A stretch of DNA of 14,532 nt from Cyrtobacter comes (GCF_034470605.1 NZ_JARGYT010000027.1:1-14532); one strand, 5' to 3'. Shown: positions 1 to 7,947, numbered from the stretch's first letter. Notes: generated by a model from the letters alone, not told the origin. A program made the numbers and translations.

Positions 1-2
1 GG

Positions 3-587
3 AAACAACCTTTTATCCATCTAAATACCATATTTATCGCCTCCAATATAATATTGCATCTTTTCCATTATTTGGCAAAACCTTTGTTAACAGTGCCTAA
101 TGGGAAAGGTGTGTATTTACCATATGCTAATTTGGTTCAAAAAAGTGTAATAACCTGCCCATTTTTTATTAAGGGCGCTCTGTGGTCATTCGGTCTAGTG
201 TTTGGACAAGATAGGGTTGTTCAGTTTTTTGAATGGTTATGCGGTGGCAAGGATAGTTTGAATTTTCCGGAACCAGAACCAGAACCTTATACGATTGAAG
301 TTCGTGATATTAAACATGTAGAGGATCAATTACAATCATTGACTAATGATATTAATGGTGCTAGTAAATTTCCTATAGTTATCCAGGACATGATTTATAG
401 CATTAAGGATAGAAATGATACAATCCCTGTTGAGCCAGTCGAAGTAGACCAAATGCCGCAAGCATCACGAATGGATGATCCGGCTGATGCCCCTGCTAAT
501 TTCTTTAATTACATTTGTACTCACATTTTTAAAGCCGCTAAAGCAGCACTAGCAATTGGACAAGGCGATGGATATGAAACCGAATGA
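3..587 (+). CDS. Paralogue family member A, 3' part of an unknown protein (cut by window edge)
   Basis: Unrecognised protein; its reading frame is open to the left edge of the window, so the true start lies outside. A TTG at 54 is the first possible start inside, but nothing supports it. The segment from about 117 to 250 (LPYANLV through FEWLCGG) aligns without gaps to the second hydrophobic stretch of the intact neighbour at 791, so the two are paralogues. A Glu-Pro run (PEPEPEP) and an acidic, proline-containing tail follow, ending in a helical stretch near ICTHIFKAAKAALA. The next frame (from base 2) reads TTFYPSKYHIY before stopping at 98, and this resembles the Tyr/His-Pro motif of the paralogues at nearly the expected distance upstream. 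A frameshift between about 57 and 97 is therefore likely, and the copy may be broken. No function can be assigned. Confidence 0.6.
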   Translation, partial: KQPFIHLNTIFIASNIILHLFHYLAKPLLTVPNGKGVYLPYANLVQKSVITCPFFIKGALWSFGLVFGQDRVVQFFEWLCGGKDSLNFPEPEPEPYTIEVRDIKHVEDQLQSLTNDINGASKFPIVIQDMIYSIKDRNDTIPVEPVEVDQMPQASRMDDPADAPANFFNYICTHIFKAAKAALAIGQGDGYETE

Positions 588-593
588 GGATGA

Positions 594-610
594 TAACCCG
601 CTTAGGGTTA
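594..610 (+). terminator. Short hairpin after paralogue A
   Basis: A perfect 6-base-pair inverted repeat, TAACCC / GGGTTA with a GCTTA loop, begins 6 bases after the stop codon at 585-587. The position suits a transcription terminator, but no run of T follows, so an intrinsic terminator is not proven. Confidence 0.3.
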
Positions 611-654
611 AATAAGCCTAGGCAGTATTCTCATATTACTTTGATACTTAAGGT

Positions 655-720
655 ATTATTTATATATAGGTGGTGTATTTGAGGTGGCATAGATAACATG
701 TAGTAATATCGCTATGCCAC
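655..720. repeat. Dispersed stem-loop repeat, copy 1
   Basis: Bases 676-691 (TATTTGAGGTGGCATA) occur identically at 8077-8092. Similarity extends left: both copies have a TATATAG block 6 bases before the shared core. In this copy GTGGCATAG (684-692) pairs perfectly with CTATGCCAC (712-720) across a 19-base loop. The element sits between paralogues A and B and seems inserted into a spacer that otherwise resembles the one between B and the pseudogene. It could be a small non-autonomous palindromic element of the kind known in Rickettsiales, or a regulatory or RNA structure. Confidence 0.5.
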
Positions 721-747
721 TCAGCTTAGATTGCTATAGTTAGTCGG

Positions 748-775
748 TTAATTCATTTTTAAAAATAATTGTGTT
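748..775 (+). promoter_or_regulatory. Conserved AT-rich element upstream of paralogue B
   Basis: TTAATTCATTTTT followed by AAAAATAATTG lies 43 bases before the ATG at 791. A nearly identical block, with one extra T, occurs 40 bases before the start of the next paralogue at 1709. The centre, ATTTTTAAAAAT, is a 12-base palindrome. Conservation of sequence and of distance from the start suggests a shared promoter or operator; recent duplication of the gene with its leader would explain it equally well. Confidence 0.45.
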
Positions 776-790
776 ATTCTAGATATTGTT

Positions 791-1618
791 ATGGGGGCTA
801 TTAGGTACGGTGATGTTTTAAAGCCATTTGTGTTACGTTGTGATATGAGCTCTAGAATTATGAATGAGTTGGGTATCTTAAATCGTCTTGAGGCGGGAGG
901 TTCTAAGGGCGCCACACATTCGAATTTTATTTCGTGCTTAAATCAAATTTCTCTTCAGCATTTTTTCAAAGTTATTAATAAATGTTATAATTATACAGCC
1001 ACTGGCACTCATAAATATGTTACTATTCATCCTGGGTCAAATTTGCTTGGTAAGATATGTGGGTTTTTAGGTGTTAAGTTTGGTATAGAAGTTCATTCTA
1101 GTCGCGTTCATTTCCTAAAAGGGGCTACTGTAAATGGAGCTTTCCCAGCTTTCGCTTTGAAGATAAACGAGGCGGTATCTTTACCATTCCCTTTGGATAT
1201 TGCTTCTTGGGCAATTAGCTGGTTAGTTGGGCCAGATATGTTTATTAAAGTTGTTAAATGGTTATTTGGAGTAGAATTTGACAGTGCCAAGCTGGATTTT
1301 ATAGAAAATGATGAGAAGTATCTATTGGAGCTTTATACTATTTTCGATGGTAATACGGACTTAAAATATATGCCTAGACCTGCTAATGGATTTGTGATGG
1401 TTAGGGCTGGTGATATTAGTACTTTAAATAATATCTTTAATGCTGATGATTCTCCTTTGGGTGAAATAAGTGAGGAAATTGAGTTAGCTGTTCGGCAATA
1501 CATAAGAGAGTTGAATGCATTACCACAGCCACCAGTGGAAGATAATCTAGGAGGATTACTAGAAGCAGTACTACAAATGGACCAGTGTGATGCATATCGA
1601 GCTATCGCTGGGGGGTAA
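791..1618 (+). CDS. Paralogue family member B, intact unknown protein (275 aa)
   Basis: Unrecognised protein; the best-preserved member of a local tandem family. It starts at ATG 791 with no clear Shine-Dalgarno site. Visible parts: an N-terminal region with FVLRCDM (13-19) that matches FVLKYDL in the broken copy at 1709; a Thr-Ile-His-Pro motif at 78-81 followed by NLLGKICGFLG (84-94); a hydrophobic amphipathic stretch at about 116-163 ending KWLFGVEF, also seen in paralogues A and D; then an acidic helical C-terminal third containing QYIRELNALPQPPVE (236-250). The hydrophobic stretches could be membrane-associating, but I see no signal peptide at the N-terminus. The local cluster and lack of any recognised domain fit a lineage-specific, possibly host-interaction, family; that is inference only. 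Confidence 0.75.
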   Translation: MGAIRYGDVLKPFVLRCDMSSRIMNELGILNRLEAGGSKGATHSNFISCLNQISLQHFFKVINKCYNYTATGTHKYVTIHPGSNLLGKICGFLGVKFGIEVHSSRVHFLKGATVNGAFPAFALKINEAVSLPFPLDIASWAISWLVGPDMFIKVVKWLFGVEFDSAKLDFIENDEKYLLELYTIFDGNTDLKYMPRPANGFVMVRAGDISTLNNIFNADDSPLGEISEEIELAVRQYIRELNALPQPPVEDNLGGLLEAVLQMDQCDAYRAIAGG

Positions 1619-1619
1619 G

Positions 1620-1638
1620 CTGATATTTAAGATATCAG
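1620..1638 (+). terminator. Hairpin after paralogue B
   Basis: CTGATAT / ATATCAG forms a perfect 7-base-pair stem with a TTAAG loop, starting 2 bases after the stop of the 275-residue gene. No T-run follows directly, so it is a weak terminator candidate. Confidence 0.3.
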
Positions 1639-1668
1639 GATTATTTATGGTTGTATATGCTTAATCAT

Positions 1669-1697
1669 TTAATTCATTTTTTAAAAATAATTGGGTT
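1669..1697 (+). promoter_or_regulatory. Conserved AT-rich element upstream of the broken paralogue C
   Basis: Second copy of the element at 748-775: the same TTAATTCATTTTT(T)AAAAATAATTG core, ending GGGTT instead of GTGTT. It lies 40 bases before the ATG at 1709. Its survival in front of a broken gene suggests the leader was copied with the gene. Confidence 0.45.
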
Positions 1698-1708
1698 TAG
1701 GTATTTGG

Positions 1709-2175
1709 ATGTTTAAAGCAATAATTAGGTCTGCTTGGATTTCAAGGCAATTTGTTCTAAAGTATGATCTGTATAAAGATAATTTGATGATGAAGGATGG
1801 TGGCTGAATATTAGCAATTATTTGAATTTGAAGATAGGCAGTGATTGTAGTACATACGTCGGAATTCCTGGGTTTGCTTGGTATGTAAATCGAGCATTTG
1901 GTGTGCGCTTTTCTGAAGTTATTAAAAAGCATTCTGTGGATTGGTATGACATGACTGGCGCTCCTAATATTGCTATTATTTATCCTCGCCAAATAAATTT
2001 GGTTGGTAAGGCGTTAGGCTTTTTTGGTATTAGGTAGAATTTAATTTGAACCTGATCTATACTGTGCTTTCGAGAAGAAATGACGCTTCATGGTGCTATG
2101 GTTAGCTGTGATGATATTCAAGGTTTGATGACAGAGGGTTTTCTTCATTTAAGGCAGATAGAAGATGGGGGCTGA
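1709..2175 (+). pseudogene. Paralogue family member C, broken by frameshift and deletion
   Basis: The remains of a third copy of the family run through three frames. First, ATG 1709 to TGA 1807 gives a 32-residue piece whose FVLKYDL matches FVLRCDM of paralogue B. Second, a frame open from 1783 to the TAG at 2035 continues the alignment, with FSEVIKKHS, IAIIYPRQINLVGK and ALGFFGI matching the same region of B including the Tyr/His-Pro motif. Third, ATG 2080 to TGA 2175 gives HGAMVSCDDIQGLM, similar to NGFVMVRAGDISTLN of B near residues 199-213. The second hydrophobic stretch is missing, so there is an internal deletion of roughly 100 codons as well as frameshifts. The first piece could still be made as a short peptide, but I read the locus as dead. 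Confidence 0.65.
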
Positions 2176-2211
2176 GAAGAGGATTTTTGGAATTTTAGAG
2201 TATTTATTTTT

Positions 2212-3549
2212 ATGAACCCATATAATCAAGTTTTACTTCATCGTCTTGTTGATGTTTCTTGTGTTCGGGGTGGTAATGATCCAACTATAATTCGCTCCTT
2301 TGATCGTTATGTAGCAGAGCAATTGATAGATGCCGTTAAGGGTGTTTACGGTGACGGTGCAACTTATGAGATGATGATGCATAGTGAGAGCGGTACGAGG
2401 ACTGTTTATGTATATCCCAAGAAAAAAGGCTTCTTTAACTACATCCTTAACATCTTTTCTTATAGTATTATTGATTCTTATCAATTTAGTCAGAATGGAT
2501 GTAGGTGCGATACAACATTATCTGCGACGACACAAAATAGAGTAAAATTGCTTTTAGCAGCACTGCCAGTAAAGCTACTTTCATCTTGTTATTCCTTATT
2601 TGCTCAGGCTTTTGATAAGGTATTTGTCCTCTTCTTTGGTGTAGAATGTATAGTTATAAAAGAGCAGGAGCAGGATGTGAGGGACCAAAATTACGTTGTT
2701 ATTGGAACAGGCACAGCTGATACAAGGCAAGAGCATATTAAGCATGAGCAACCTGTCAATCAAGTGGTTGACCAATATAATATGGTGCAATCAGGAGACA
2801 AAGCACTCTATTATATAGATGCAATAAAAGATAAATTAAGAGAAATTGAATCATTGCCATATGTACAGCTGTCTGGACAGCAAGATTGTAGTATTAGGAT
2901 GGAAGATGCTAGTAACTTTGTTAAGCAGTTAATAAAATGCAAAGCTCTGCTTTTAGGGTTTAATCAAGATTGTTTAAGGAAAATAGAACAGGAGAGAGTA
3001 GCAATGGTTGGTGAAGTGTACCTTAGTGCGTTACGTAGTGAAAAAAGTGTTCTGATGGTTTTGGGGCTTTATAATAAATTCCTAACCCTTTTAGGAAGAA
3101 TAAGAGTGGCTCAGTTTAAGTATCTGGATGATATAGGCGTTAGGATTGAATCTATTAAAACTGCCTCTAATGGAGAAATTGATTCTTTTCTTAAAAAGCT
3201 GGCATCAACTTTATATCCACAAGTCTATTTGGTGGATGGATATAAGGATGGGTTTGGTAATTTTGCAAGCAGTATTTGTAAACAAGCAAATGAGTATATT
3301 GAGGGTAAATGTACTGTTGAAGAACATCCAGGACCATCTGCTCTCACTCCTTCCCCTACTGGTGATGCGCCGCTGCCCCATTGGACTGTTGGCTGTGAAT
3401 CACAGGGTCCTGCTGTAAATGAGTTTTTTTGTTCATACTTCAATATGTCTGCGTACCCTGGTGATAATAATTTGTCAGCATCAGCATTACAACAGCAGAG
3501 GGTTTTAGATGATGTGTCTGCGCGTGCACAGCTTGGAGAGTATGAGTAA
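2212..3549 (+). CDS. Paralogue family member D, long form of the unknown family (445 aa)
   Basis: Unrecognised protein. Its first 150 residues match the family core: VYVYPKKKGFFNYILNIF at 65-82 corresponds to the Tyr/His-Pro motif and Gly/Phe stretch, and residues 112-145 (LLLAALPVKLL through FFGVE) to the second hydrophobic stretch. Unlike its neighbours it has about 300 extra residues. Residues 195-365 look mostly helical, with DAIKDKLREIESLP (203-216) resembling the C-terminal helix of paralogue B. Residues 370-400 form a proline-rich, probably disordered segment, and the tail is Ser/Gln-rich. No signal peptide, catalytic motif or known domain is visible. The start ATG 2212 follows an AT-rich leader without the conserved element seen before B and C. 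The modular build would suit a secreted effector, but this is not shown by the sequence. It converges with rsmI, 86 bases away. Confidence 0.8.
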   Translation: MNPYNQVLLHRLVDVSCVRGGNDPTIIRSFDRYVAEQLIDAVKGVYGDGATYEMMMHSESGTRTVYVYPKKKGFFNYILNIFSYSIIDSYQFSQNGCRCDTTLSATTQNRVKLLLAALPVKLLSSCYSLFAQAFDKVFVLFFGVECIVIKEQEQDVRDQNYVVIGTGTADTRQEHIKHEQPVNQVVDQYNMVQSGDKALYYIDAIKDKLREIESLPYVQLSGQQDCSIRMEDASNFVKQLIKCKALLLGFNQDCLRKIEQERVAMVGEVYLSALRSEKSVLMVLGLYNKFLTLLGRIRVAQFKYLDDIGVRIESIKTASNGEIDSFLKKLASTLYPQVYLVDGYKDGFGNFASSICKQANEYIEGKCTVEEHPGPSALTPSPTGDAPLPHWTVGCESQGPAVNEFFCSYFNMSAYPGDNNLSASALQQQRVLDDVSARAQLGEYE

Positions 3550-3619
3550 GATTGGACCACATTTAATTTGGTATGTATTTGAAGCTCTGTAAAAGGCATT
3601 AATAAATAGGTCTTATTGT

Positions 3620-3647
3620 ATGAAGAGGCATAACTCTACCTCTTCAT
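3620..3647. terminator. Bidirectional hairpin between converging genes
   Basis: ATGAAGAGG (3620-3628) and CCTCTTCAT (3639-3647) form a perfect 9-base-pair stem with a 10-base loop. It lies at the junction of converging genes and includes the last codons and stop of rsmI. No long T-run follows on either strand. It is the strongest terminator-like structure in the window. Confidence 0.5.
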
Positions 3648-4487
3648 GCTCTGTAATGTATATTTATATAAATCTCCTTTTTTAAGTGTTGGGTATAATG
3701 ATAGTGTCTCTGATATTGAATCTTTAACAGAGTTACCTTCTAGTAGTAGATTTTCAAGCAATTTTATAGCATCTTGAAAATCATCTGTGTTCTTATTAAT
3801 AGATGAGATTACAATCACTATTTCGCCTTTTAGTACGTTTTTGTTATTTAAGACGTCTAATACTTCTGAAACTGTGCCACGTATAACTTCTTCAAAAATT
3901 TTAGTTAGTTCACGGGCAACTGCTATTACTATTTGTGGATGCATGGATTTTAATAGCTCTAACGTTGAGATTAGCCGTCTTGGAGATTCAAAGATAATGG
4001 ACGTAACGCCATAACTTAATATTTTCTCTAATTCTTGATGGGTTTGGTTTTTTTTTGTTGGTAAAAATCCATAGAAGAAAAAGTTAGAAGAATCTATGCC
4101 GGATATTGAAAGTGCGGAAATTGCAGAGCATGGGCCTGGTATTGTATGAACCTTAAAACCATGTTTTATAGCATTAAGAACAACATCATAACCAGGGTCA
4201 GATATTAATGGTGTTCCTGCATCAGAAACAAGTGCTACATCTTTTCCTGATTTTAAAATATCTAATGCCTTAATTATGTATGTATCAGAGCTGCCGTAGC
4301 ATGGAATCATGCTATTTTTAATATTATAGGTGCCTAATACCTTGCTAGTTACACGACTATCTTCACATACTATGGCGCTAACAGAACTTAAAATATCAAT
4401 AGCCCTAAGGGTTATATCTCTAAGATTGCCTATTGGAAGAGAAACCACATATAAAATTCCATAACTTCTTATATTATCATTGTTCAT
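3636..4487 (-). CDS. rsmI: 16S rRNA (cytidine(1402)-2'-O)-methyltransferase RsmI
   Basis: Uses S-adenosylmethionine to methylate the 2'-OH of C1402 in the 16S rRNA decoding centre. The 283 residues match the usual length (about 280-290). Family motifs appear in order: LPIGNLRDIT (17-26), CEDSR (41-45), SDAGTPLISDPG (88-99), IPGPCSA (116-122), FYGFLP (138-143), FESPRRL (166-172) and ARELTKIFEE (191-200), typical of the tetrapyrrole-methylase fold. It starts at ATG 4487 without a clear Shine-Dalgarno site. It lies 100 bases downstream of slt on the same strand and may be the last gene of the nuoC-ubiA-slt run, or may have its own promoter in that gap. It ends inside a hairpin shared with the converging gene. 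Confidence 0.97.
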   Translation of the reverse strand: MNNDNIRSYGILYVVSLPIGNLRDITLRAIDILSSVSAIVCEDSRVTSKVLGTYNIKNSMIPCYGSSDTYIIKALDILKSGKDVALVSDAGTPLISDPGYDVVLNAIKHGFKVHTIPGPCSAISALSISGIDSSNFFFYGFLPTKKNQTHQELEKILSYGVTSIIFESPRRLISTLELLKSMHPQIVIAVARELTKIFEEVIRGTVSEVLDVLNNKNVLKGEIVIVISSINKNTDDFQDAIKLLENLLLEGNSVKDSISETLSLYPTLKKGDLYKYTLQSMKR

Positions 4488-4587
4488 AATTATTTATTAT
4501 AAAAAGTAATAAAGTGTTAAATACGTGAAAGATATTTACCAAAGAGTCTAATAAAAAACTATGTAATTAGAATTCATGTGATATTTA

Positions 4588-6402
4588 TTATGTGGTAGTT
4601 TCATTTGATGAGCGCGCTAGTATTTCATAAATTGTGTAATTTTCTAGCACCCTTTTTACATAGAACCTAGTTTCTGCGTATGTTATTTCTTCTATCCAAT
4701 TAATCATAGAATGAATATCATTCTTTAAAGGTCCGTTATCTTTGATCCATCTAAGTGGACTAGATTTTCCTGCATTGTATGCGCTAGCAATTAAGATTTT
4801 ATCATTATTAAAAAATTCTGATAGTTCCTTTATATGTTGGCAGCCAACTTTCATATTATGACTCTCTTCAAAAAGATTAATATCTATACCAAATTTAGAT
4901 GCAACACTAGGAAGTATTTGCATTATACCCATGGCTCCAGCTTCACTTTTAGCTCCTTTTGTGAAGCTACTTTCTTCTCTTATAATTGCTAATGAGAGGA
5001 GTCTTTGAAAATTCCCGGTGCAAGAGGAATTAATAGGGTACCCCTCCTTTATTATGCCATATCCGTAATTTGCAAATTGTTTAGATATAATAGTTAATAA
5101 CGAAGCATTGCCATTTTTACTTAGGCACTGAATAAGATCCTTTATAGATTGTTTTAGCTCTTTCTTATAAGTAATTTTATCCATTAAAATTAAAGCTTTT
5201 TGAAGAAAGCCTCGTTCTAGTAAAAGTTGAGCTGTATTTATAATATTAATTTGCTGATTAGAAAAAGCTTTTTGTTCAGATGTCTCTTTGCTTGATAAGT
5301 TTATAAGATTTTTATTTAAATAGATATTTATATCTTCCCCGAGTTCTGCGATGGACATCTGCCCATAGAAAAAGGTTGGGTATAACGATGCGTTTCTTTT
5401 AAACAACTTTTTAGCTTTTTCTTTATCACCTAAAGCGCTATATGATCTTGCAAGCCAATACATAGCATGGGATTTATAAGAAGAAAGCTTAGATTGGGTA
5501 AGCATATTATTAAAGTGCAATGCCGCCCTATCGTAATCCTTTATATAGGTGAAATTTATAAAGCCAGATAAAAAGCTTTCATCCATACTACCTATATGGC
5601 CTATATGTGATGAATTATCTAGAAAACTCAGTGCTTCTTGTGGATTTTTTTTCATCAGCAACCGTGCTGCTATTAATTTAAGCCTTGCAAAATGCTTTCT
5701 ATTATAATCCCCTTGAATAAGCTTTTTCAAAGCAGTAATCGCAAGCTCATTTTTATGAGCCTTGAATAGGCAGTGTATGTGTGCATATTCACTTATTTCC
5801 AGGATTTTTTTATTATTTAGATAGTTAAGTTGTAAATCAGATTTACAACTAGAAGTATCGATTAGATTGTTATATATTGTAGATTCTTTTTTGGATAAAT
5901 TATTAATTAATTTAGTAGCAATTTGGTATTTTCCAGCTCTTAGTAAGAGTAATATCTTCTCCTTGATTGCAGATTTGCTAAATTTAGTAATATAATTACT
6001 TGCTATATAGTCTTCAAATTCTTTATCGTAAATTCTATCTTTCCATAAAGTTTGAATTTTATTAAAATTAGGGGCTTTAGAGCTTTTTATAGAAATTATA
6101 AGATCTATCTTGCTGCCTGGGTGGTTATATAATTTAGCCCATTTTTTTAAAGAATTTAGATCAAGCTTAAAATTTATTTGAGAAATGATTTCACATTTCA
6201 TTACATTAAAAATTGCTGGATTATTTAAGAGTATTTGTATAATAGAATAATTCTTAAAATTTCCTCTTCCATCAGCAAATTCCATTAAAAGGCCATATTC
6301 TTTTTCTGAAATTATATTGGTTTTCTCTATAGGTTTAAGGCAGATTTGAGCAAAACATAAGCAGGGAAGGAAGAGCAATATTCTGAAGTAAACAATCAGC
6401 AC
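4588..6402 (-). CDS. slt: Soluble lytic murein transglycosylase (Slt-type)
   Basis: Cleaves the MurNAc-GlcNAc bond of peptidoglycan in the periplasm, leaving 1,6-anhydro-MurNAc. The C-terminal catalytic domain (about 465-600) shows LAIIREESSF, where Glu477 aligns with the catalytic Glu of E. coli Slt70, then GAMGIMQILP (489-498) and AYNAG (541-545). The N-terminal 450 residues are alpha-helical and repeat-like, as in the superhelical Slt70 ring. The first 20 residues (FRILLFLPCLCFAQ) form a signal peptide. The start is GTG 6402, 5 bases after the ubiA stop, which implies co-transcription. At 604 residues it is close to the E. coli length (about 645 with signal). A functional cell-wall enzyme here fits with ftsW further right and suggests that some peptidoglycan is made. 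Confidence 0.95.
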   Translation of the reverse strand: MLIVYFRILLFLPCLCFAQICLKPIEKTNIISEKEYGLLMEFADGRGNFKNYSIIQILLNNPAIFNVMKCEIISQINFKLDLNSLKKWAKLYNHPGSKIDLIISIKSSKAPNFNKIQTLWKDRIYDKEFEDYIASNYITKFSKSAIKEKILLLLRAGKYQIATKLINNLSKKESTIYNNLIDTSSCKSDLQLNYLNNKKILEISEYAHIHCLFKAHKNELAITALKKLIQGDYNRKHFARLKLIAARLLMKKNPQEALSFLDNSSHIGHIGSMDESFLSGFINFTYIKDYDRAALHFNNMLTQSKLSSYKSHAMYWLARSYSALGDKEKAKKLFKRNASLYPTFFYGQMSIAELGEDINIYLNKNLINLSSKETSEQKAFSNQQINIINTAQLLLERGFLQKALILMDKITYKKELKQSIKDLIQCLSKNGNASLLTIISKQFANYGYGIIKEGYPINSSCTGNFQRLLSLAIIREESSFTKGAKSEAGAMGIMQILPSVASKFGIDINLFEESHNMKVGCQHIKELSEFFNNDKILIASAYNAGKSSPLRWIKDNGPLKNDIHSMINWIEEITYAETRFYVKRVLENYTIYEILARSSNETTT

Positions 6403-6407
6403 CTAAG

Positions 6408-7286
6408 CTATATAAAAACACTTTTAGAAAATATGGTAGCACTTAAAATGAGAAGGGCAAATATAGCGTTTGAATCGAATTTTTTTTTGCAATCCTTAGG
6501 GTTTTCAATATTCAGAGTTTCTATTTGCCAATAGAGATGAATAACGCCCAATGCAACAAACAAATAATATACATATGAAAACTCTAATTGTATCCCGAGT
6601 ATGACTAAACAACATATAGTTATTGTATAACAGCAGCTTATAAATATTTTTCCTTTCTTGCCAAGCTTTACCGCAACAGAGCCGACTTTTTCATTAATAT
6701 CATATTTTCGATCTTGATATGCGTAAATGGAATCGAACCCAATGGTCCAAAATACCGAAGCTAGGTAAATTGCAAGTAATGGTGTTGAGAATTCTTCATT
6801 AAATGTGTAATACGATATTATTACACCCATGTTGTAAGTTATGCCTAGTATAATTTGTGGAAAATTGGTAAAAAGCTTTGCCTTTGGGTAAATTAGTATT
6901 AAAAGTGATGAGTAAAGCCCCCATTCTATAGCGTTATTTGGTAGTTGAAGGAGTAAAAACATAGAGGGCAAGGCCAATACTATAACGACCCCAAGTGCTT
7001 CTAAAAGTGTTATTTCTCCAGATGCTATCGGCCTATTCATAGTTCTATATACTTTCTGATCAAGCTGATAGTCTGTCATATCATTTATAACACAACCTAA
7101 GCTTCTGGTTAGAAATCCACCGATTATAAATATTGTGGAGAATAAGAGTTTATGATTTGAATATATGAATACTACCCATAAAACTGGGGCGATCATAAGT
7201 AATATTGGAATAGGGGAGTTTAGCCTTAGTAACCTTGCAAATCTATTAGTAGTGCAAAAAGTAATAATATATTTTGAAACTGACAT
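6408..7286 (-). CDS. ubiA: 4-hydroxybenzoate polyprenyltransferase UbiA
   Basis: Membrane enzyme that joins a polyprenyl chain to 4-hydroxybenzoate in ubiquinone synthesis. It shows the two Asp-rich, Mg-diphosphate-binding motifs of the UbiA superfamily: NDMTDYQLD (68-76), followed by RTMNRPIASG (81-90), and YAYQDRKYD (188-196). Several hydrophobic segments between and after them agree with the multi-pass fold, and the 292 residues match the family. The start ATG 7286 lies 5 bases after the nuoC stop and its stop lies 5 bases before slt, so the three are probably one operon. Heme A or chlorophyll synthases share the superfamily, but the DxxxD context IYAYQD favours UbiA. The neighbour NuoC uses the ubiquinone product as electron acceptor. 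Confidence 0.96.
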   Translation of the reverse strand: MSVSKYIITFCTTNRFARLLRLNSPIPILLMIAPVLWVVFIYSNHKLLFSTIFIIGGFLTRSLGCVINDMTDYQLDQKVYRTMNRPIASGEITLLEALGVVIVLALPSMFLLLQLPNNAIEWGLYSSLLILIYPKAKLFTNFPQIILGITYNMGVIISYYTFNEEFSTPLLAIYLASVFWTIGFDSIYAYQDRKYDINEKVGSVAVKLGKKGKIFISCCYTITICCLVILGIQLEFSYVYYLFVALGVIHLYWQIETLNIENPKDCKKKFDSNAIFALLILSATIFSKSVFI

Positions 7287-7291
7287 AGTAT

Positions 7292-7891
7292 CTAATTATC
7301 ACGAGCCTTCTCGTCTCCAGGTAATATATTATCCGGCCCATTCCATGGGCTTTGGAAATCAAAATCTCTAAAATCTTGATTTAGAGCAACATCCCTCTGT
7401 AGGACTTTATGCTTTTCCTCGGAAAAAAAGACTTCTTTGAAGCCCATTAAAGGAAAATCTTTTCTTAATGGGTACCCTTCAAACTCATAGTCTGTCAAAA
7501 TTCTCCTAAGATCTGGATGGTCTGAAAATTTTATACCATACATATCAAAAACCTCTCGCTCGTACCAAGTGGCGGAACTATATATGTTAGAGAGAGATTG
7601 AATCTCTTGATCTTCATTTACATTCACAGTAACGCGTAATCTGAGATTTTTAGTAAGGCTTAAAAAATTATATATAATACTGAATCTTTTTTGATGACCA
7701 GGGTAATCAATACCATGTATGCTAAGGAGCGATTCAAATTGTATAGTATTATTTTTTTTAAGAGTAGATGCTACATGTGCAATATGATTATACTCTACTT
7801 CTACAACATTTTCCATTACAGAATTTCCTAGTGCCCGTGCATCTACATTAATATCCTGAAAAATATTCAATATTGCCTCAATGCTGCTCAT
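7292..7891 (-). CDS. nuoC: NADH-quinone oxidoreductase subunit C (NuoC)
   Basis: The 30-kDa subunit of the peripheral arm of respiratory complex I, on the cytoplasmic side of the inner membrane. The signature region is complete: ATWYEREVFDMYGI, then RRILTDYEFEGYPLRKDFPL, then a C-terminal FRDFDFQSPWNGP and LPGDEKA, the ending common in alphaproteobacterial NuoC. The reading frame continues upstream to a TTG at 7930, with another ATG at 7909. I chose ATG 7891 (MSSIEAIL, about 199 residues) because it gives the usual family length; no Shine-Dalgarno site decides the matter. It is the first gene of the nuoC-ubiA-slt run. The other nuo genes are not in this window, so the complex is encoded at scattered loci. 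Confidence 0.96.
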   Translation of the reverse strand: MSSIEAILNIFQDINVDARALGNSVMENVVEVEYNHIAHVASTLKKNNTIQFESLLSIHGIDYPGHQKRFSIIYNFLSLTKNLRLRVTVNVNEDQEIQSLSNIYSSATWYEREVFDMYGIKFSDHPDLRRILTDYEFEGYPLRKDFPLMGFKEVFFSEEKHKVLQRDVALNQDFRDFDFQSPWNGPDNILPGDEKARDN

Positions 7892-7947
7892 AACGCGATA
7901 ACTGACCATATACCAGTATGAGGTTAGCAAATTTGTAATAAAAAGTC

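Noticed and set aside
1681..1992. Minus-strand 103-residue ORF
   Set aside because: It covers the broken paralogue, whose plus-strand pieces align with the intact copy.
3225..3599. Minus-strand 124-residue ORF
   Set aside because: It is antisense to the long paralogue, whose frame is supported by its family alignment; the antisense product shows no motif.
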